Source: Zygnema cylindricum (taxonomy: Eukaryota > Streptophyta > Zygnematophyceae > Zygnematales > Zygnemataceae). Taken from it: a stretch of DNA of 64,000 nucleotides. The stretch is taken from positions 52,651 to 116,650 of the forward strand of contig JBBHKE010000368.1 of assembly GCA_037447655.1 (NCBI GenBank), given 5' to 3'. Each line of letters begins with the position of its first letter. The first letter of the stretch is position 1. A program made the translations under genes and the position numbers. The notes under the pieces were generated by a model, which saw nothing but the letters and a program-made list of their open reading frames with translations, did not search any database and had not been told where the DNA came from. Positions 10,767 to 23,654 of the stretch are shown piece by piece.

Positions 10767-12660
10767 CTAGGGTTTAGAACGGAAGAAAAAAACTTAGGGT
10801 TTGTTTATGGGATTTTAGAGCTTTTACATGCTTAAGGTTTCTAAGTAACTATTTGCAATTTCCTTGAAGGATTTTTCAGCCTTTATTAAGTTTTTCTAGG
10901 GTTAAGGTACCATTACGAGACATTCCTCGTGGACTCTCTGTGGTTCAAAATTCATAATAGAAAATTTTGCTCATTTTGAAACACTCAAAAAAGAAATTTT
11001 CCAAGATGTGTATGGGGATTCCAATTTTTATTTCAATTATAACACATAAAAGTCATGTTTAAAGTTTGTTTGCATGGAAAAAAAGGAAAGGCAATGTTTT
11101 GAAACACGGATGCGAAGGAAGACAGGTCCATTGGATGGTGTGGAGAGAGGTGGTCTTTGAGAAAGTATAAAGGAGAAGAGAATTGAAGAGGAAGGAGGGA
11201 GAAATGAGGAGAATTTTTCAGTAGTAAATAGTAGGAGGTTGTATTTTTATGTTTTGCGCATTGGATCAGAAGTAAATAAAAGGAAAATTTAAGGCAAAAG
11301 ATAAAGGTAAAATGCAAAGGACAAATGTAGGGAGTTCAGATTCAGGTCAGAGGGACAGGAGGAAGGGGAAGGGGACTGGCCTGGGGGAGGGAGACTTGGG
11401 AAAGCGGAGGAGGAGGACTGGAGGAGGACTCGAAAGGAAGAGGTTGGCGGCGATGGAACTGTCAACATGCAAAACAGGGATTATGATTCAATCTCAAAGG
11501 CGGTGATCATCTCATTGAAAACAGATGAAGCACGCGTCAAAGACACATGCGCAAACACTACCACACTGAAAATGCACCATCGTACAGTACAGTACAGTAA
11601 CGGCACGGTCGGACGGTTACACTATGGTTGGCAACACCTTGTCGCTTGTAAAACACCTGGGTGGAACATGTGATTCTGGAACCTGTACTAGTGAATAATA
11701 AGCAGGTAAATCCCCCTCCATTAGTCAAATATGCAAACTAACGGGATGATAAGCGAGTCACTAATTGATGCAAGAATCTAAAACGGGAAATAAGGAATGA
11801 AGTGGATAATCAACGAATAACAACAGGGTGGAGGTCAGGGGAGGAGGGACGGAGGTAAGGGGGGGGTGAGGAAGAGAAAGAAGAGAACATTAGAAGGGGG
11901 GGAATATTGGTGAATAAGGCGAAAAGTAACGAGGAAAGAGGACAGGGAAAAGGCGCCAGAAAAAAACAGAAAAATAATAAAAAATGTTAGTAAGAAAAAT
12001 AGTCAGGCTTGAAAGTAAGAACAGAGTAAAAAAAAATGGCAAGTAATGACAAATGGAGGACATGGATTGACAATTGGAATTTAAAGAAAGCTAAAATAAT
12101 AATTGAAACAACACCTCCCCACAGAAATAGCTCCAGGAACACCCCCTCCTCCCCCCTCTCCCCCCCCTCCCTCCCTCTCCCTCCCCCCCTCCTCCCCTCC
12201 CCCCTTACCTCTGAGCCCGCCTAGCAACATGACGGAAAAAAGGATCAAGAACGCCCCACTCTTTAGATACCCCATTTCACACGTGCGGAATCGGCCTGCC
12301 ATTGGCTGATTCTTTCCTAAGGCCTCGGTCTAAGGCCCCTCTCTCTCTCTTTTTTCTCCGAACGTTGGCGGGTGAAGAGGGAGGGCGGAGAGAAGAAGAG
12401 AAGGGTGACGTGGAGACAGAGGGAGAGGGAGAGGGAGAGGGAGAGAAGAGGAAGGACAAGCGTGGAATGAAGGGTCTGCGAGGATACAGAAGAGAAATAG
12501 AGGGAGGGAGAGGATGGCAGCGGAAGACTGCAAATGTGTACGGTTCCGCCAAAAAAAGTCATATCTAACATTTGGTTAAAGTGAGTACATCTCGGCCGTC
12601 CGAAGACCAGTCCTGTGGCAGGAAAGGAGGATATTTAATTTCCTGTGAGAGAGGATCTTT
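10767..12660. other. Purine/pyrimidine tracts, no exon recognised
   Basis: Purine-rich on the + strand at about 11340-11460, 11820-11960 and 12365-12525, and pyrimidine-rich at about 12110-12215. The purine blocks are pyrimidine on the minus strand, as expected if they belong to introns of the minus-strand gene whose last exon is at 10606-10766. A 12-bp (AGTAC)n stretch occurs at about 11585. No convincing coding segment was found. Confidence 0.5.
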
Positions 12661-12661
12661 T

Positions 12662-13791
12662 GCGTGGTTCACACTTGAAAAATGGGAAAACGGATGTCAT
12701 AAAATTTGGGATCCGTACGCCAAATTTCATAAAATGACAAAAAACTCGGCGGTGACGGTTAGGGCGGCTAGTTTGACCGTTTTGGAGCGCAGCGGCGGAC
12801 AAAAGACGCAGTTGTATGCGTCAAAACTCGACAGCTGTATAAAGCAAAGCAAACGGCTATCCGAATGCACTTTTTCGTTTTTGAAGAATTTCGAAAACGA
12901 AGCGCACGGACGTGAACCGTACAATCATTCATTCCGTCGCAAACTTATGAACAAACTACACCGCGAATCGTTATTAGTGTCAAATTTTAAATAGTGTTGA
13001 AGAAAATTTACCGTAATTGATGCTAATAAAGATTTTTTTTTATTTTTTTTAAAAAGGTGTATTCTAATTTCGTCCTTATGCTAATTTGGGAACAGCAAAA
13101 ATGGAATATTCGCCTTACGATTATATACATTAATATATGTATCCGTACAAAATACTAGAAATCGTACGCCGTCGAGAAATTTAAATATCCGTACACATCA
13201 CACTAATTTATGTGTCGGAATAATCCCATTTTTTTAGCGCACATTCCTATGCGTTCACGTCTGTTTTAATTCATTTTTTGTAAAATTTCACTTGAAAGAT
13301 ACACTTATGTACGGTCTGACATCGACCGTACACTACTTTCGTTCTTTACGCTATTTTGTACGTTACCTTAATTAACGTCAAGGAAAAATTAAAATCATGT
13401 ATCCTATTTGAGGAAAAAAATCAAAATTTTAAGAACCCAAATTAGTGACTTTGACATTAATAACGATGCGCGGTGTAGAGGACCAATCAAATAAGAGAAC
13501 ACGTAATGTCAAAAAAAAAAACATCGATGGAAAAAAAGAAAAAAATACATGTTATAAGTTCCTTCACGGTTATTTTTGGTATGTACAAACACTTGCGTGG
13601 CAGTACATTTTGGTTTGGAAGGCTTCTTACATATCATGTCCGCAAAGCACTTACTTTTCGTACGGACAAGTGGCTCGTATCACGACACGCTAGTTGACGT
13701 AGGATAGCGTCAATTGCCAGTTCACGGCGAACAACAAAAAGTACCGTTTTCATACCATATCGTTTTCCCATTTTTCAAGTGTGAACCACGC
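12662..13791. mobile_element. Candidate TIR element with 31-bp perfect inverted repeats
   Basis: A 31-base segment at 12662-12692 (starting GCGTGGTTCACACTTG) recurs exactly inverted at 13761-13791. The 1.1 kb between contains no recognisable transposase; the 140-codon open frame over 12572-12994 lacks an ATG and runs through the left repeat. It may be a non-autonomous DNA transposon or simply two inverted repeat copies. No target duplication was identified. Confidence 0.5.
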
Positions 13792-13814
13792 ATTTGACTT
13801 CGTAGCGTTTAGTT

Positions 13815-14175
13815 CATAGTTCAAAAGTAGGCGTTTCTATTGTAGGCCTTCTGTAGGCGCCTATATCGTAAGTTGTGTTATGGGCTTTTCATGTGATCTT
13901 CTTAGATCGCTACTTTTATCAGCGACCGTCCGATCGTCCAAAATCTGACGGTATAAATAAAAAATACTTCAAAACTCACAGAAAAATATTTTTTTGTCCA
14001 AACGTTTTTCAAAATTTAGACATGACGTTTAATTCTCTATCGATCGATGTGCAACTCAACCCTGTTACTATATTTTTTAGTTTTGCAACCAATACAATAT
14101 GGGTCTTAAGGTCATATTGTATGTTTTCCGTACAACAGGCATATTGTATAGGCGTACTTTCACCTACTTTACTTT
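13815..14175 (+). mobile_element. MITE-like repeat, family M, copy 1
   Basis: Starts CATAGTTCAAAAGTAGG and ends with a decayed inverted version (CACCTACTTTACTTTAG). The interior matches, inverted, the copy at 61446-61750, sharing GATCTTCTTAGATCGCTAC, GTCCGATCGTCC and GGTCATATTGTATG. No coding capacity. Small size, inverted ends and multiple copies define a MITE. Confidence 0.65.
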
Positions 14176-14349
14176 AGTTACATTGTGGTACCACCGTGAG
14201 TTCCGGGCCGGTACCGGGCGAAGGTATAGATTTTATTTCCAAGAATGCGATGGTAATACCATCAAAGTACAAAACATGATTGTCACTAAAAGGTATTGAT
14301 GACCAACAAAGGTTACGGTACGGCCCCATGTAATTGTAAATTAGAGTGT

Positions 14350-15039
14350 TGTTCCATTAGGCGGTCTCAGTAAACGTCAAAAATTCGTTTACTGAAGCCA
14401 TAGTTCCATTGTGTCGGGTCAGTAACCGACATTTTATTTGCGTGGCACACTTTTATTGGTCCACGTAATATATGAATTCGATTCTGGTAATCTGCAAAGA
14501 ATCTCTGACAGAAAATTGTGACCACATATTTGTACCAGCGAAGGTAAAAAGTGACTCGTACGACGTATTGAATGAAATTTGTACGGGCGGACGAAACTTA
14601 TAATTTGTTAGAGCGTACGAATATGTTAGAATGGTTAGTGGATGGCAACAGAAGCGTGAAACAATATCCTCCGTCAAATATTTTCTTGCGGCTTCCGATG
14701 GCCTCACATCCTCCCTGGCGGAAGGCACATGTCATATGCGACGTGTACCCACCTGGTCGCACGGTCGTCGTGGATATTTGTTCACTTTTCCACGAGGCAC
14801 GATGTTATACGTTCAGGCGCTTAGAATTGACCTACTCCGGGTCACTTGTTGCGAACTGAAAGTGTCAGACGTTGGCGTATCCAATTATGCATCCGACGGT
14901 CCACGTTTACGCCCATAAACGTGGAGAATTGAATCCCTCATTCAGTAGGCTTGTTTTTCTGTCATTTTTTTTTTTGGTACGGCACTGTAGGAAAATGTAT
15001 TGTTTTCAGTAAACAATGGCAGTTTTTCCCTAATGGAAC
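14350..15039. mobile_element. Candidate MITE, 10-bp TIR GTTCCATTAG
   Basis: GTTCCATTAG at 14351 and CTAATGGAAC at 15030 are exact inverted copies. Both are followed inward by TTTACTGAA-containing sequence. The left end has a hairpin (CAGTAAACG ... CGTTTACTG) and a second lies near 14902 (CCACGTTTA ... TAAACGTGG). No coding capacity and no clear target duplication. Confidence 0.4.
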
Positions 15040-15731
15040 CTTACCCTTAGCAAAGTAACTTTGTATTTTAGCGCGGATCCGGCGGACCCGGATTTCAGGT
15101 GTCTGTATGTGTTTACTCAAAAGTGTTACTTAAGTTTGTGACCATTGTATATGTCGACAATGCCCGTGACGGCTGTCACCGTGTACAATCTGTCATGCCG
15201 CACAGTATTTTTCGAAACTTTTTCAAGCGTCGCAAGACACATTTGTAATTTTTGAAGCTATTTGGCATGTCGTATGTCATTGTGTGACATCGTAGACGTA
15301 CAACATTGCAGTCGTGGTTCCACGACATGCCTTTGCGTAAACCTCTCCCGTCCGGCCGCCATGACTTCACAGGGACGGCTGCCATGACACATTCGCAGAT
15401 TTTTCACCTTTATATGAAATGACACTACACCTTAGAGACCCCTTCAAAAAGAAACCGTATAAGGTGCATGTGGACAAAAACGAACAACCCTGTACTTTTT
15501 TCAGTGATCAAAAACTTTTGAAAACTTTTCACACGCGGGAAAATGTTTTACTATTGGTGTAAACGGTTTTACTTAGCTTAAAACGCATTGCCGATGTGGT
15601 TTATGATAAGTTTGAAGATGACGTGACAGTGGGTCTAAAAAACGCAAGACGACAAATTTTCGTACATCCTAAGTACCAAAATGACGCAAATTGTACTCTA
15701 CAAATTTTCGATTTCTTTGTACGGTCTCAAC

Positions 15732-15809
15732 TTAGGCACTACGCGCTAAGTTTGAGAGGAAAACGACGAAAAAAAACCCAAACTTAGCCACGTGGGGCCG
15801 TACCCTTAA
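15732..15809 (+). repeat. Dispersed repeat, copy 2
   Basis: Same-strand relative of 1879-1968: shared GCTAAGTTTGA, GGAAAACGAC, ACTTAGCCAC and GTACCCTTA. Confidence 0.6.
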
Positions 15810-16018
15810 AGACCTAAATCCTAAAAGACTAAAAACATAACAAAAATGTGTTAAAAGCTTAAAAGGAAAGAGATAAAGCAAGTACAACAAAATTAAACTA
15901 TTGAAACACTACAAACTAATCTAGACGTTAAAGCCTTAAACTACGCCCAATTAAAGATCAGAACTATGGATATCGTCTATATGCGAGGAGTTTGGCAGAG
16001 TAGCACCTGGCACAAGGA

Positions 16019-16058
16019 TAGTACATCCGGCCAACACATAGTACATCCAGCCAGCACA
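16019..16058 (+). repeat. 20-bp tandem duplication
   Basis: Two copies of TAGTACATCC(G/A)GCCA(A/G)CACA side by side. No function apparent. Confidence 0.8.
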
Positions 16059-16329
16059 GACTTAGTACTGTACCGCGGAGTCGTCCAGGTCGGTACAACA
16101 CCGGGAGAAACAAAGAGATGGTTTCTCTTGTCACTTTTGTAACCACAAGTGCTTTTTTCTTCCCTCCGGAAAAACCCCCTCAACGGTTCTCTTGGAGCCT
16201 AAGCTCTGACAGCTTGACACAATCTGCAATGAAGTGTTGGTTTGAAAAGTTAGTTTCGTGCGTGCGTGTCGTTTCGTGCGTACACAATGATTCTTCGGTA
16301 CAATACGCAACTCTAATGCTATCTTGATT

Positions 16330-17302
16330 TACTGTGGAGGTTCGAATTGATTTGGGAATTGGGGGAGTAATGGTACTAATTGTTTTGGGATGTACGTTAT
16401 TATTTAAGTGGCGGGAACAAAACGTAAGGAAAGGTACGGAATATGTAAATGTACGGCGGATCGCGAAGCGATCCGATCTGGAATGTTTTTGAAGAAGTAC
16501 GCCGCCGGTACGGACTAATTTGGATGGAGTGATGACATTTCGCGAAGTGGATTTTGGTGATTATGCTTCACGACATCAAGGGTGCCGAAGAAGAGCTACG
16601 GACGGCGTTGCTGTCAGTTTGGTGAGGGACGCGAAATCGCGTCCATCACATGATATTTATTTTGGACGGTCCAGATTCGTTTGACGGAATTCGTAAGAAT
16701 TGTAAATATTTAGCAATGTTGTGCCTGTGTATTAATTATTAGTGTAGATCTCAAGTACACTCACATTAATTGAGGGAGTTGATTGATTACGTACGGCTGG
16801 TATGCCTCCGTACAGTTAGTAGTAAGCTGTAGTATATATTTGTAGGACTTAGTCATTTTTAGACTTAGGAACTTTTTGGACAGAAACTGTTTTCTGCTCC
16901 ATTTTGGGAATTTCAACTGAGGATTTCTCTCAGATGTATTGGCAGAATTATCTGAAATTTTGCATGTGTGTTCCTCCTTGTATTGGTAATATTGTGGCAA
17001 ATTTGCAGACCTATTGTGTGTCTGGTTTGCTTGGGGCTTCATTGTGAAGTTGGTCAGATTTATCAAAGTTCTGGCAGGCTGTTTTTCTGCAAATTTGACT
17101 GAGTGTTGTGATTATTCGGTTTGGTATTGTTATATGAAAACTGGTGGGAATACTAAGTCGCCTAAGAACTATCTGGTTGAGTAGTTTCAGCTTGGTTTGG
17201 TTATTCTGTAGAATTCTGAGTGGAATCAAAGGAGGCTGTTTTGGGGTAGTTTGTTGTGCTTCCGAGGGTACATTCATGGCTGAAAAGGGCTATGAACAAC
17301 AA
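16330..17302 (+). mobile_element. LTR-like fragment at satellite border
   Basis: The segment 16991-17047 matches the reverse complement of 23772-23829 in the solo LTR at 23655-24473, with only a few changes (GTGGCAAATTTGCAGACCTA, then GTGTGTCTGGTTTGCTT and GCTTCATTGTGAAG). It ends GAACAACA exactly where the satellite starts, as an LTR should (...CA). The left boundary is unclear and is placed where similarity fades. Two small hairpins (GGATCGC...GCGATCC at about 16456 and GGACGCG...CGCGTCC at about 16627) lie in its left part. It is a relative of the solo LTR family rather than a recent copy. Confidence 0.5.
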
Positions 17303-20300
17303 GTGTGTGTTTGCGCTATCAACAATAGTTGTAACAAACACATTATATTAATAACGATCACAAAAATAGTTAAAACTCTAAACCATGTTTCTCACCCAAG
17401 TTTGAGTTTGCGCTAACAAAGATATTTGTAAAAAACAACGTTTATTGTTCCCAGTCACAAAAAGATGTAAAATAAACTCCAAACAATGTTTATAACACAA
17501 GTTTGTGTTTGCGCTAACAACAATAGCGGTAACAATTACTTTCATTTTGGTGATACTTACAAAAATAGTTAAAAAAAATCCTAAACCATGTTTACAACAC
17601 AAATTTCAGTTTGCACTACCAAAGATATTTGTCACGAACAACCTTTATTGTTCGCGGTTTCAAAAAGAGGTTAAATAAACTCCGAACCATGTTTATAACA
17701 CAAGTTTGTGTTTGCGCGAACAAAAATAGTGGTAACAAACACTTTCTATTGTTAACGCTCACAAATATAGTAAAAAAAAACCTATATCATGTTACTATCA
17801 CAACTTTTTGTTTGCGCTAACCATAGTTTTTTGTAACAAATTTTTCTTTATTATTACGTTCACAAAAACAGTAAAAAAAACCCCTAATCTTTGTTTTCAA
17901 CATAAATTTGTGTTCGCATTAACTTCAAAAATATTTACAAACAAAGTTTGTTACGCTCACAAAAATAGTTAAAAAAAAACCTAAACCATGTTTCTAACAC
18001 AAGTTTGAGTTTGCGCTAACAAAGATATTTGTAACAAACAACGTTTATTGTTCTTGTTCACAAAAAGAGGTAAAATAGACTCCGAACCATGTTTAAAACA
18101 CAAGGTTGTGTTTGCGCAAACAACAATATTGATAAGGACTCTTTATATTGTTAATGCTCACAAAAATAGTTAAAAAAAACCCTAAACCATATTTTTAACA
18201 CAAATTTGAGTTTGAGCTAACAAAGATATTTGTAACAAACAATGTTAATTGTTCCCGGTCACAAAAAGAATTAAAATAAAATTCAAACCATGTTTGTAAC
18301 ACAAGTTTGTGTTTGCGCTAACAACAATAGTGGTAACAAACACCTTATATTGTTAACGCTCACAAAAATAAGTAAAAAAAACCCTAAACCATGTTTCTAA
18401 CACAAGTTTGAGTTTGCGCTAACAAAGATATTTGTACCAAACAACATTTTTGTTCATGGTCACAAAAAGAGGTAAAATAAACACCGAACCATGTTTATAA
18501 CACAAGTTTGTGTTTGCACTAACAACAATAGTGGTAACACACACTTTCTATTGTTAACGCTCACAAAAATAGTAAAAAAAACCTAAATCATGTTACTATC
18601 ACAACTTTTTGTTTGCGCTAATTATAGTGTTTTGTAACGAAAAACGTTTATTATTATGCTCACAAAAACAAAAATAAAACACCTAAACTTTATTTTCAAC
18701 ACAAATTTGTGTTTGCATTAACTACAAAAATATTTAGGAATAAAGTTTGCATATGCTCACAAAAATAGTAGAAAAAAACCCTAAGCAATGTTTCTAACAC
18801 AAGTTTGAGTTTGCGCTAACAAAGATATTTGTACCAAACAACATTTTTGTTCGTGGTCACAAAAAGAGGTAAAATAAACACCGAACCATGTTTATAACAC
18901 AAGTTTGTTTTTGTTTTAACAACAATATTGATAAGAAATTATTTATATACTTAACGCTCACAAAAATAGTTAAAAAAAACCCTTAACCATGTTTCTATCA
19001 CAAATTTGAGTTTGCGCTAAGAAAGATATTTGTAACAAACAAAGTTTATTGTTTGCGGTCACAAAAAAAGGTAAAATAAACTCCGAACCATGTTTGTAAC
19101 ACAAGTTTGTGTTTTCGCTAACAACAATAGTGGTAAGAAACTCTTTATATTGTTAACGCTTACAAAAATAGTTAAAAAAAACCCTAAACCATGTTTCTAA
19201 CACAAATTTGAGTTTGCGCTAACAAAGATATTTGTAACAAACAACGTTTATTATTCGTGGTCACAAAAAGAGGTAAAATAAACTGCGAACCATGTTTGTA
19301 ACACATGTTTTTGTTTGCGCTAACAACAATTGTGGTAACAAACACTTTCGATTTTTAACGCTCACAAAAATAGTTAAAAAAAACCTTAAACCATGTTTCT
19401 TACACAAGTTTGAGTTTGCGCTAACAAAGACATTTGTAACAAACAACGTTTATTGTTTGTGGTCACAAAAAGAGGTAAAATAAACACTGAACTATGATTA
19501 TAATACAAGTTTGTGTTTTTTTTAACAGCAATATTGATAAGAAACTCTTTATATTGTTAACGCTCAGAAAAATAGTTAAAAAAAACCCTTAACCATGTTT
19601 CTAACACAAGTTTGAGTAGGCACTAACAAAGATATTTGTAAAAAACAATGTTTTTTGTTCATGGTCACAAAAAGAGGTAAAATAAACGCCGAATCATGTT
19701 TATAACACAAGTTTGTGTTTGCGCCAACAACAATAGTGGTAATAAACACTTTCTAGTGTTAAAGCTCTCAAAAATAGTAAAAATAAACCTAAATTATGTT
19801 AATATCACAAATTTTTGTTTGCGCTAACTATAGTTTTTTGTAACGAACACTGTTTATTATTACGCTCACAAAAACAGTCAAAAAAACCCTTAAACTTTGT
19901 TTTCAACACAAATTTGAGTTTGCATTAACTACAAAAATATTATTGATCAAAGTTTGTTTACGCTCACAAAAATAGTTAAAAAAAACCTTTAAACCATGTT
20001 TCTAACACAAGTTTGAGTAGGCACTAACAAAGAAATTTGTAACAAACAACGTTTATTGTTTGCATTCACAAAAAGACGTAATATAAACTCCGAACCATTT
20101 TTTAAAACACAAGTTTGTGTTCGCGCTAACAACAATATTGATAAGAAACTCTTTATATTGTTAACGCTCACAAAAATAGTTAAAAAAAACCCTTAACCAT
20201 GTTTCTAACGCAAATTTGAGTTTGTGCTAAGAAAGATATTTCTAACAACTAAGTTTATTGTTTGCGGTCACAAAAAGAGGTAAAATAAACTACGAACCAT

Positions 20301-20660
20301 GTTTGTAACACAAGTTTGTGTTTTCGCTAACAACAACAGTGGTAAGAAACTTTTTATATTCTAAACGCTTACAAAAATAGTTAAAAATATCCCTAAACCA
20401 TGTTTCCAACACAACTATGAGTTTGTGCTAACAAAGATATTTGTAACAAACAACCTTTTTTGTTCGTGGTCACAAAAAGGGGTTCAATAAATTCTGAACC
20501 ATGTTTGTAACACATGTTTGTGTTTGCGCTTACAAAAATTGTGGTAACAAACACTTTTTATTTTTAACGCTCACAAAAATAGTTAAAAAAAATCCAGAAC
20601 CATGTTTATAACACAAATTTGAGTTTGCTCTAACAAAGATATTTGTAATAAACAACGTTT
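17303..20660 (+). repeat. Satellite array, segment 1
   Basis: Tandem ~100-bp monomers of two alternating types make a ~200-bp dimer. One type reads CCATGTTT-TAACACAAGTT, TGTGTTTGCGCTAACAACAA, TAGTGGTAACAAACAC, GCTCACAAAAATAGTT. The other reads CACAAATTTGAGTTTGCGC, AACAAAGATATTTGTAAC, GGTCACAAAAAGAGGTAAAA. A third, more divergent pair (ATCATGTTACTATCACAACT; TTTTCAACACAAATTTGTG) is inserted at intervals, forming higher-order blocks. The ~60-120 codon open frames in the array (MFVTN-FVSANSNLCYKHG types) arise because the monomer length keeps frame in places; they are not genes. A peri-centromeric satellite is the obvious comparison, unproven. Confidence 0.95.
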
Positions 20661-20784
20661 TGTAGAAACTAATGGTTTTATTAGTATTTTCTAGGTCTGA
20701 AAAGAAATATAGAAGTCGAGGCAGTCTATCTCTAACTTCTCTCTCCAACTCTCAAACTTGTCGCAGTCACTGAGAAATTGGAGA
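17306..20784 (+). repeat. Segmental duplication, left copy
   Basis: This block is nearly identical to 31047-34533 (offset 13741 at the left, 13749 over the right 1.5 kb). Identical satellite variants, including rare ones, follow in the same order. It ends inside a truncated LTR (20661-20784), while the right copy continues into a complete LTR, so the right block is the likely source. Confidence 0.9.
20661..20784 (+). mobile_element. Truncated LTR (5' 124 bp)
   Basis: Identical to the first 124 bases of the solo LTR at 34410-35458 (start TGTAGAAACTAATGG). After GAGAAATTGGAGA it is cut and the satellite resumes with TTGTTAATGC. It was carried in by the segmental duplication, not by its own insertion. 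Confidence 0.9.
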
Positions 20785-23654
20785 TTGTTAATGCTCACAA
20801 AAATAGTAAAAAAAAACCTAAATCATGTTACTAACACTACTTTTTGTTTGGGCTACTAATATATTTTTGTAACGGATTTTTTGTATTATTACGCTCACAA
20901 AAACAGTAAAAAAAAACCCCTAAACTTTGTTTTCAACACAAATTTGTGTTTGCATTACCTTCAAAAATATTTACAAACAAAGTTTGCTTACGCTCAAAAA
21001 AATATTTAAAAAAAACCCTAAACCATGTTTCTAACACAAGTTTGAGTTTGCGCTAACAAAGATATTTGTAAAAAACAACGTTTATTGTTTGCATTCACAA
21101 ATAGAGGTAAAATAAACTGGGAACAATTTTTAAAACTCAAGTCTGTGTTTTCCCTTACAACAATAGTGGTAACAAACACTTTCTATTGTTAACGCTCACA
21201 AAAATAGTTCAAAAAACCCTAAACCAAGTTTATTACACAAATTTGAGTTTGCGCTAACAAAGATATTTGTGACAAACAACTTTTATTGTTTGCATTCACA
21301 AAAAGAGGTTTAATAAACTCTAAATCATGTTTATAATAGATGTTTGTTTTGCGCTAACAACAATAAGGGTAACAAACACTTTCTATTTTTAACGCTCACA
21401 AAAATAGTTAAAAAAAACCCATTAACCGTGTATATAACACCAATTTGACTTTGCGCTAACAAAGATCTTTATAAAAAACAAAGTTTTTTGTTCGCGGTCA
21501 CAAAAAGAGGTTAAATAACTCTAAACCATGTTTATAACAAAAGTTTGTGTTTGCGCTAACAACAATAGTTGTAACAAACACTTTATATTGTAAACGCGCA
21601 CAAAATTAGTTAATAAAAAACCCTAAACCATGTTTCTAACACAAATTTGAGTTTACACTAACAAAGATATCAGTAACAAAACCATTTATTGTTCCCTATC
21701 ACAAAAAGAGGTAAAACAAACTTCAAACCATGTTTGTAACACAAGTTTGTGTTTTCGCAAAAAACAATTATGGTAAGAAACTCTTTATATTGATAACGCT
21801 TACAAAAATAGTTAAAAAAAACCCTAAACCATGTTTCTAACACAAATTTGAGTTTGCGATAAAAAAAATATTAGTAACAAACAACGTTTATTGTTCTTGG
21901 TCACAAAAAGAGGTAAAAAAAACTTCAAACCATGTTTGTAACAAATGTTTGTGTTTGCGCTAACAACAATTGTGGTAACAAACATTTTCAATTTTTCATG
22001 CTCACAAAAATAGTAAAAAAAAACACTAAACCATGTATATAACACAAATTTGAGTTAGCGCTAACAAAGATCGTTATAACAAACAAAATTTATATTTCAC
22101 GATCACAAAATGAGGTAAAATAAACTCCTACCCATGTTTATAACACAAGTTTGTGTTTGCGCTAACAACAATAGTGGTAACAAACACTTTCTATTGTTAA
22201 CGCTCACAAAAATAGTTCAAAAAAACCTTAACTAATGTTTATTACACAAATTTGGGTTTGCGCTAACAATGATATTTGTAATAAACAAAGTTTATAGTTT
22301 GCGGTCACAAAAAGAGGTAAAATAAACAGGGAACCATGTTTGTAACACAAGTTTGTGTTTTTCGCTAACAACAATAGTGGTAAGAAACTCTTTATATTGT
22401 TAACGCTCACAAAAATAGTTAAAAAAAACCCATTAACCGTGTATATAACACCAATTTGAGTTTGCGCTAAAAAAGATATTTGTAACAAACAACGTTTATT
22501 GTTCTTGGTCACAAAAAGAGGTAAAATAAACTGCGAACCATGTTTGTAACACATGTTTGTGTTTGCGCTAACAACAATTGTGGTATCAAGCACTTTCGAT
22601 TTTTAAAGCTCGCAAAAATAGTTAAAAAAAACCGTAAACCATGTATATAACACAAATTTGAGTTTGCGCTAACAAAGATCATTGTAACAAACAAAGTATA
22701 TTTTTCGCGGTCACAAAATGAGGTAAAATAAACTCCTACCCATGTTTATAACACAAGTTTCTGTTTGCGCTAACAACAATAGTGGTAACAAACACTTTAT
22801 TTTGGTAATGCTTACAAATATAGTTAAAAAAAACCCTAAACCATGTTTACAACACAAATTTCAGTTTGCGCTAACAAAGATATTTGTAACAAACAACGTT
22901 TATTGTTCTTGTTCACAAAAAGAGGTAAAATAGACTCCGAACCATGTTTAAAACACAAGTTTTTTTTTTGCGCAAACAATAATATTGATAAGGACTCTTT
23001 ATATTGTTAACGCTCACAAAAATAGTTAAAAAAACCCCTAAACCATGTTTTTAACACAAATTTGAGTTTGCGCTATTAAAGATATTTGTAACAAACAATG
23101 TTTATTGTTCGCGGTCACAAAAAGAGGTAAAATAAACTTCGAACCATGTTTGTAACACAAGTTTTTGTTTGCGCTAACAACAACAGTGGTTACAAACACC
23201 TTATATTGTTAACGCTCACAAAAATAGTAAAAAAAAAAACCCTAAACCATGTTTCTAACACAAATTTGAGTTTTTACTAATAAAGATATATTTAACAAAC
23301 AACCTTTACTGTTCGTGTCACAAAAAGAGGTAAAATAAACTCCGAACCATGTTTATAACACAAGTTTGTGTTTGCGCTAACAACAATAGTGGTAACAAAC
23401 ACTTTCTATTGTTAACGCTCACAAAAATAGGATAAAAAACCTAAATCATGTTACTATCACATAATTTTTTTTGCGCTAACTATAGTTTTTGTAACGATAA
23501 ACGTTTATTATTACGCTCACAAAAACCGTCAAAAAAACCCCGAAACTTTGTTTTCAATACAAATATGTGTTTGCATTAACTTCAAAAACATTTTCGAAAA
23601 AAGTTTGCTTACACTCACAAAAATAGTTAAATAAAACCCTAAACCATGTTTCTA
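20785..23654 (+). repeat. Satellite array, segment 2
   Basis: Continuation of the ~100-bp monomer/200-bp dimer array, same orientation. Many dimers carry the telobox-like AAACCCTAAACC at the junction before CATGTTT. No gene. Confidence 0.95.

Noticed and set aside
12572-12994. 140-codon frame
   Set aside because: Starts at a non-ATG codon, no family match, and passes through one arm of a 31-bp inverted repeat.
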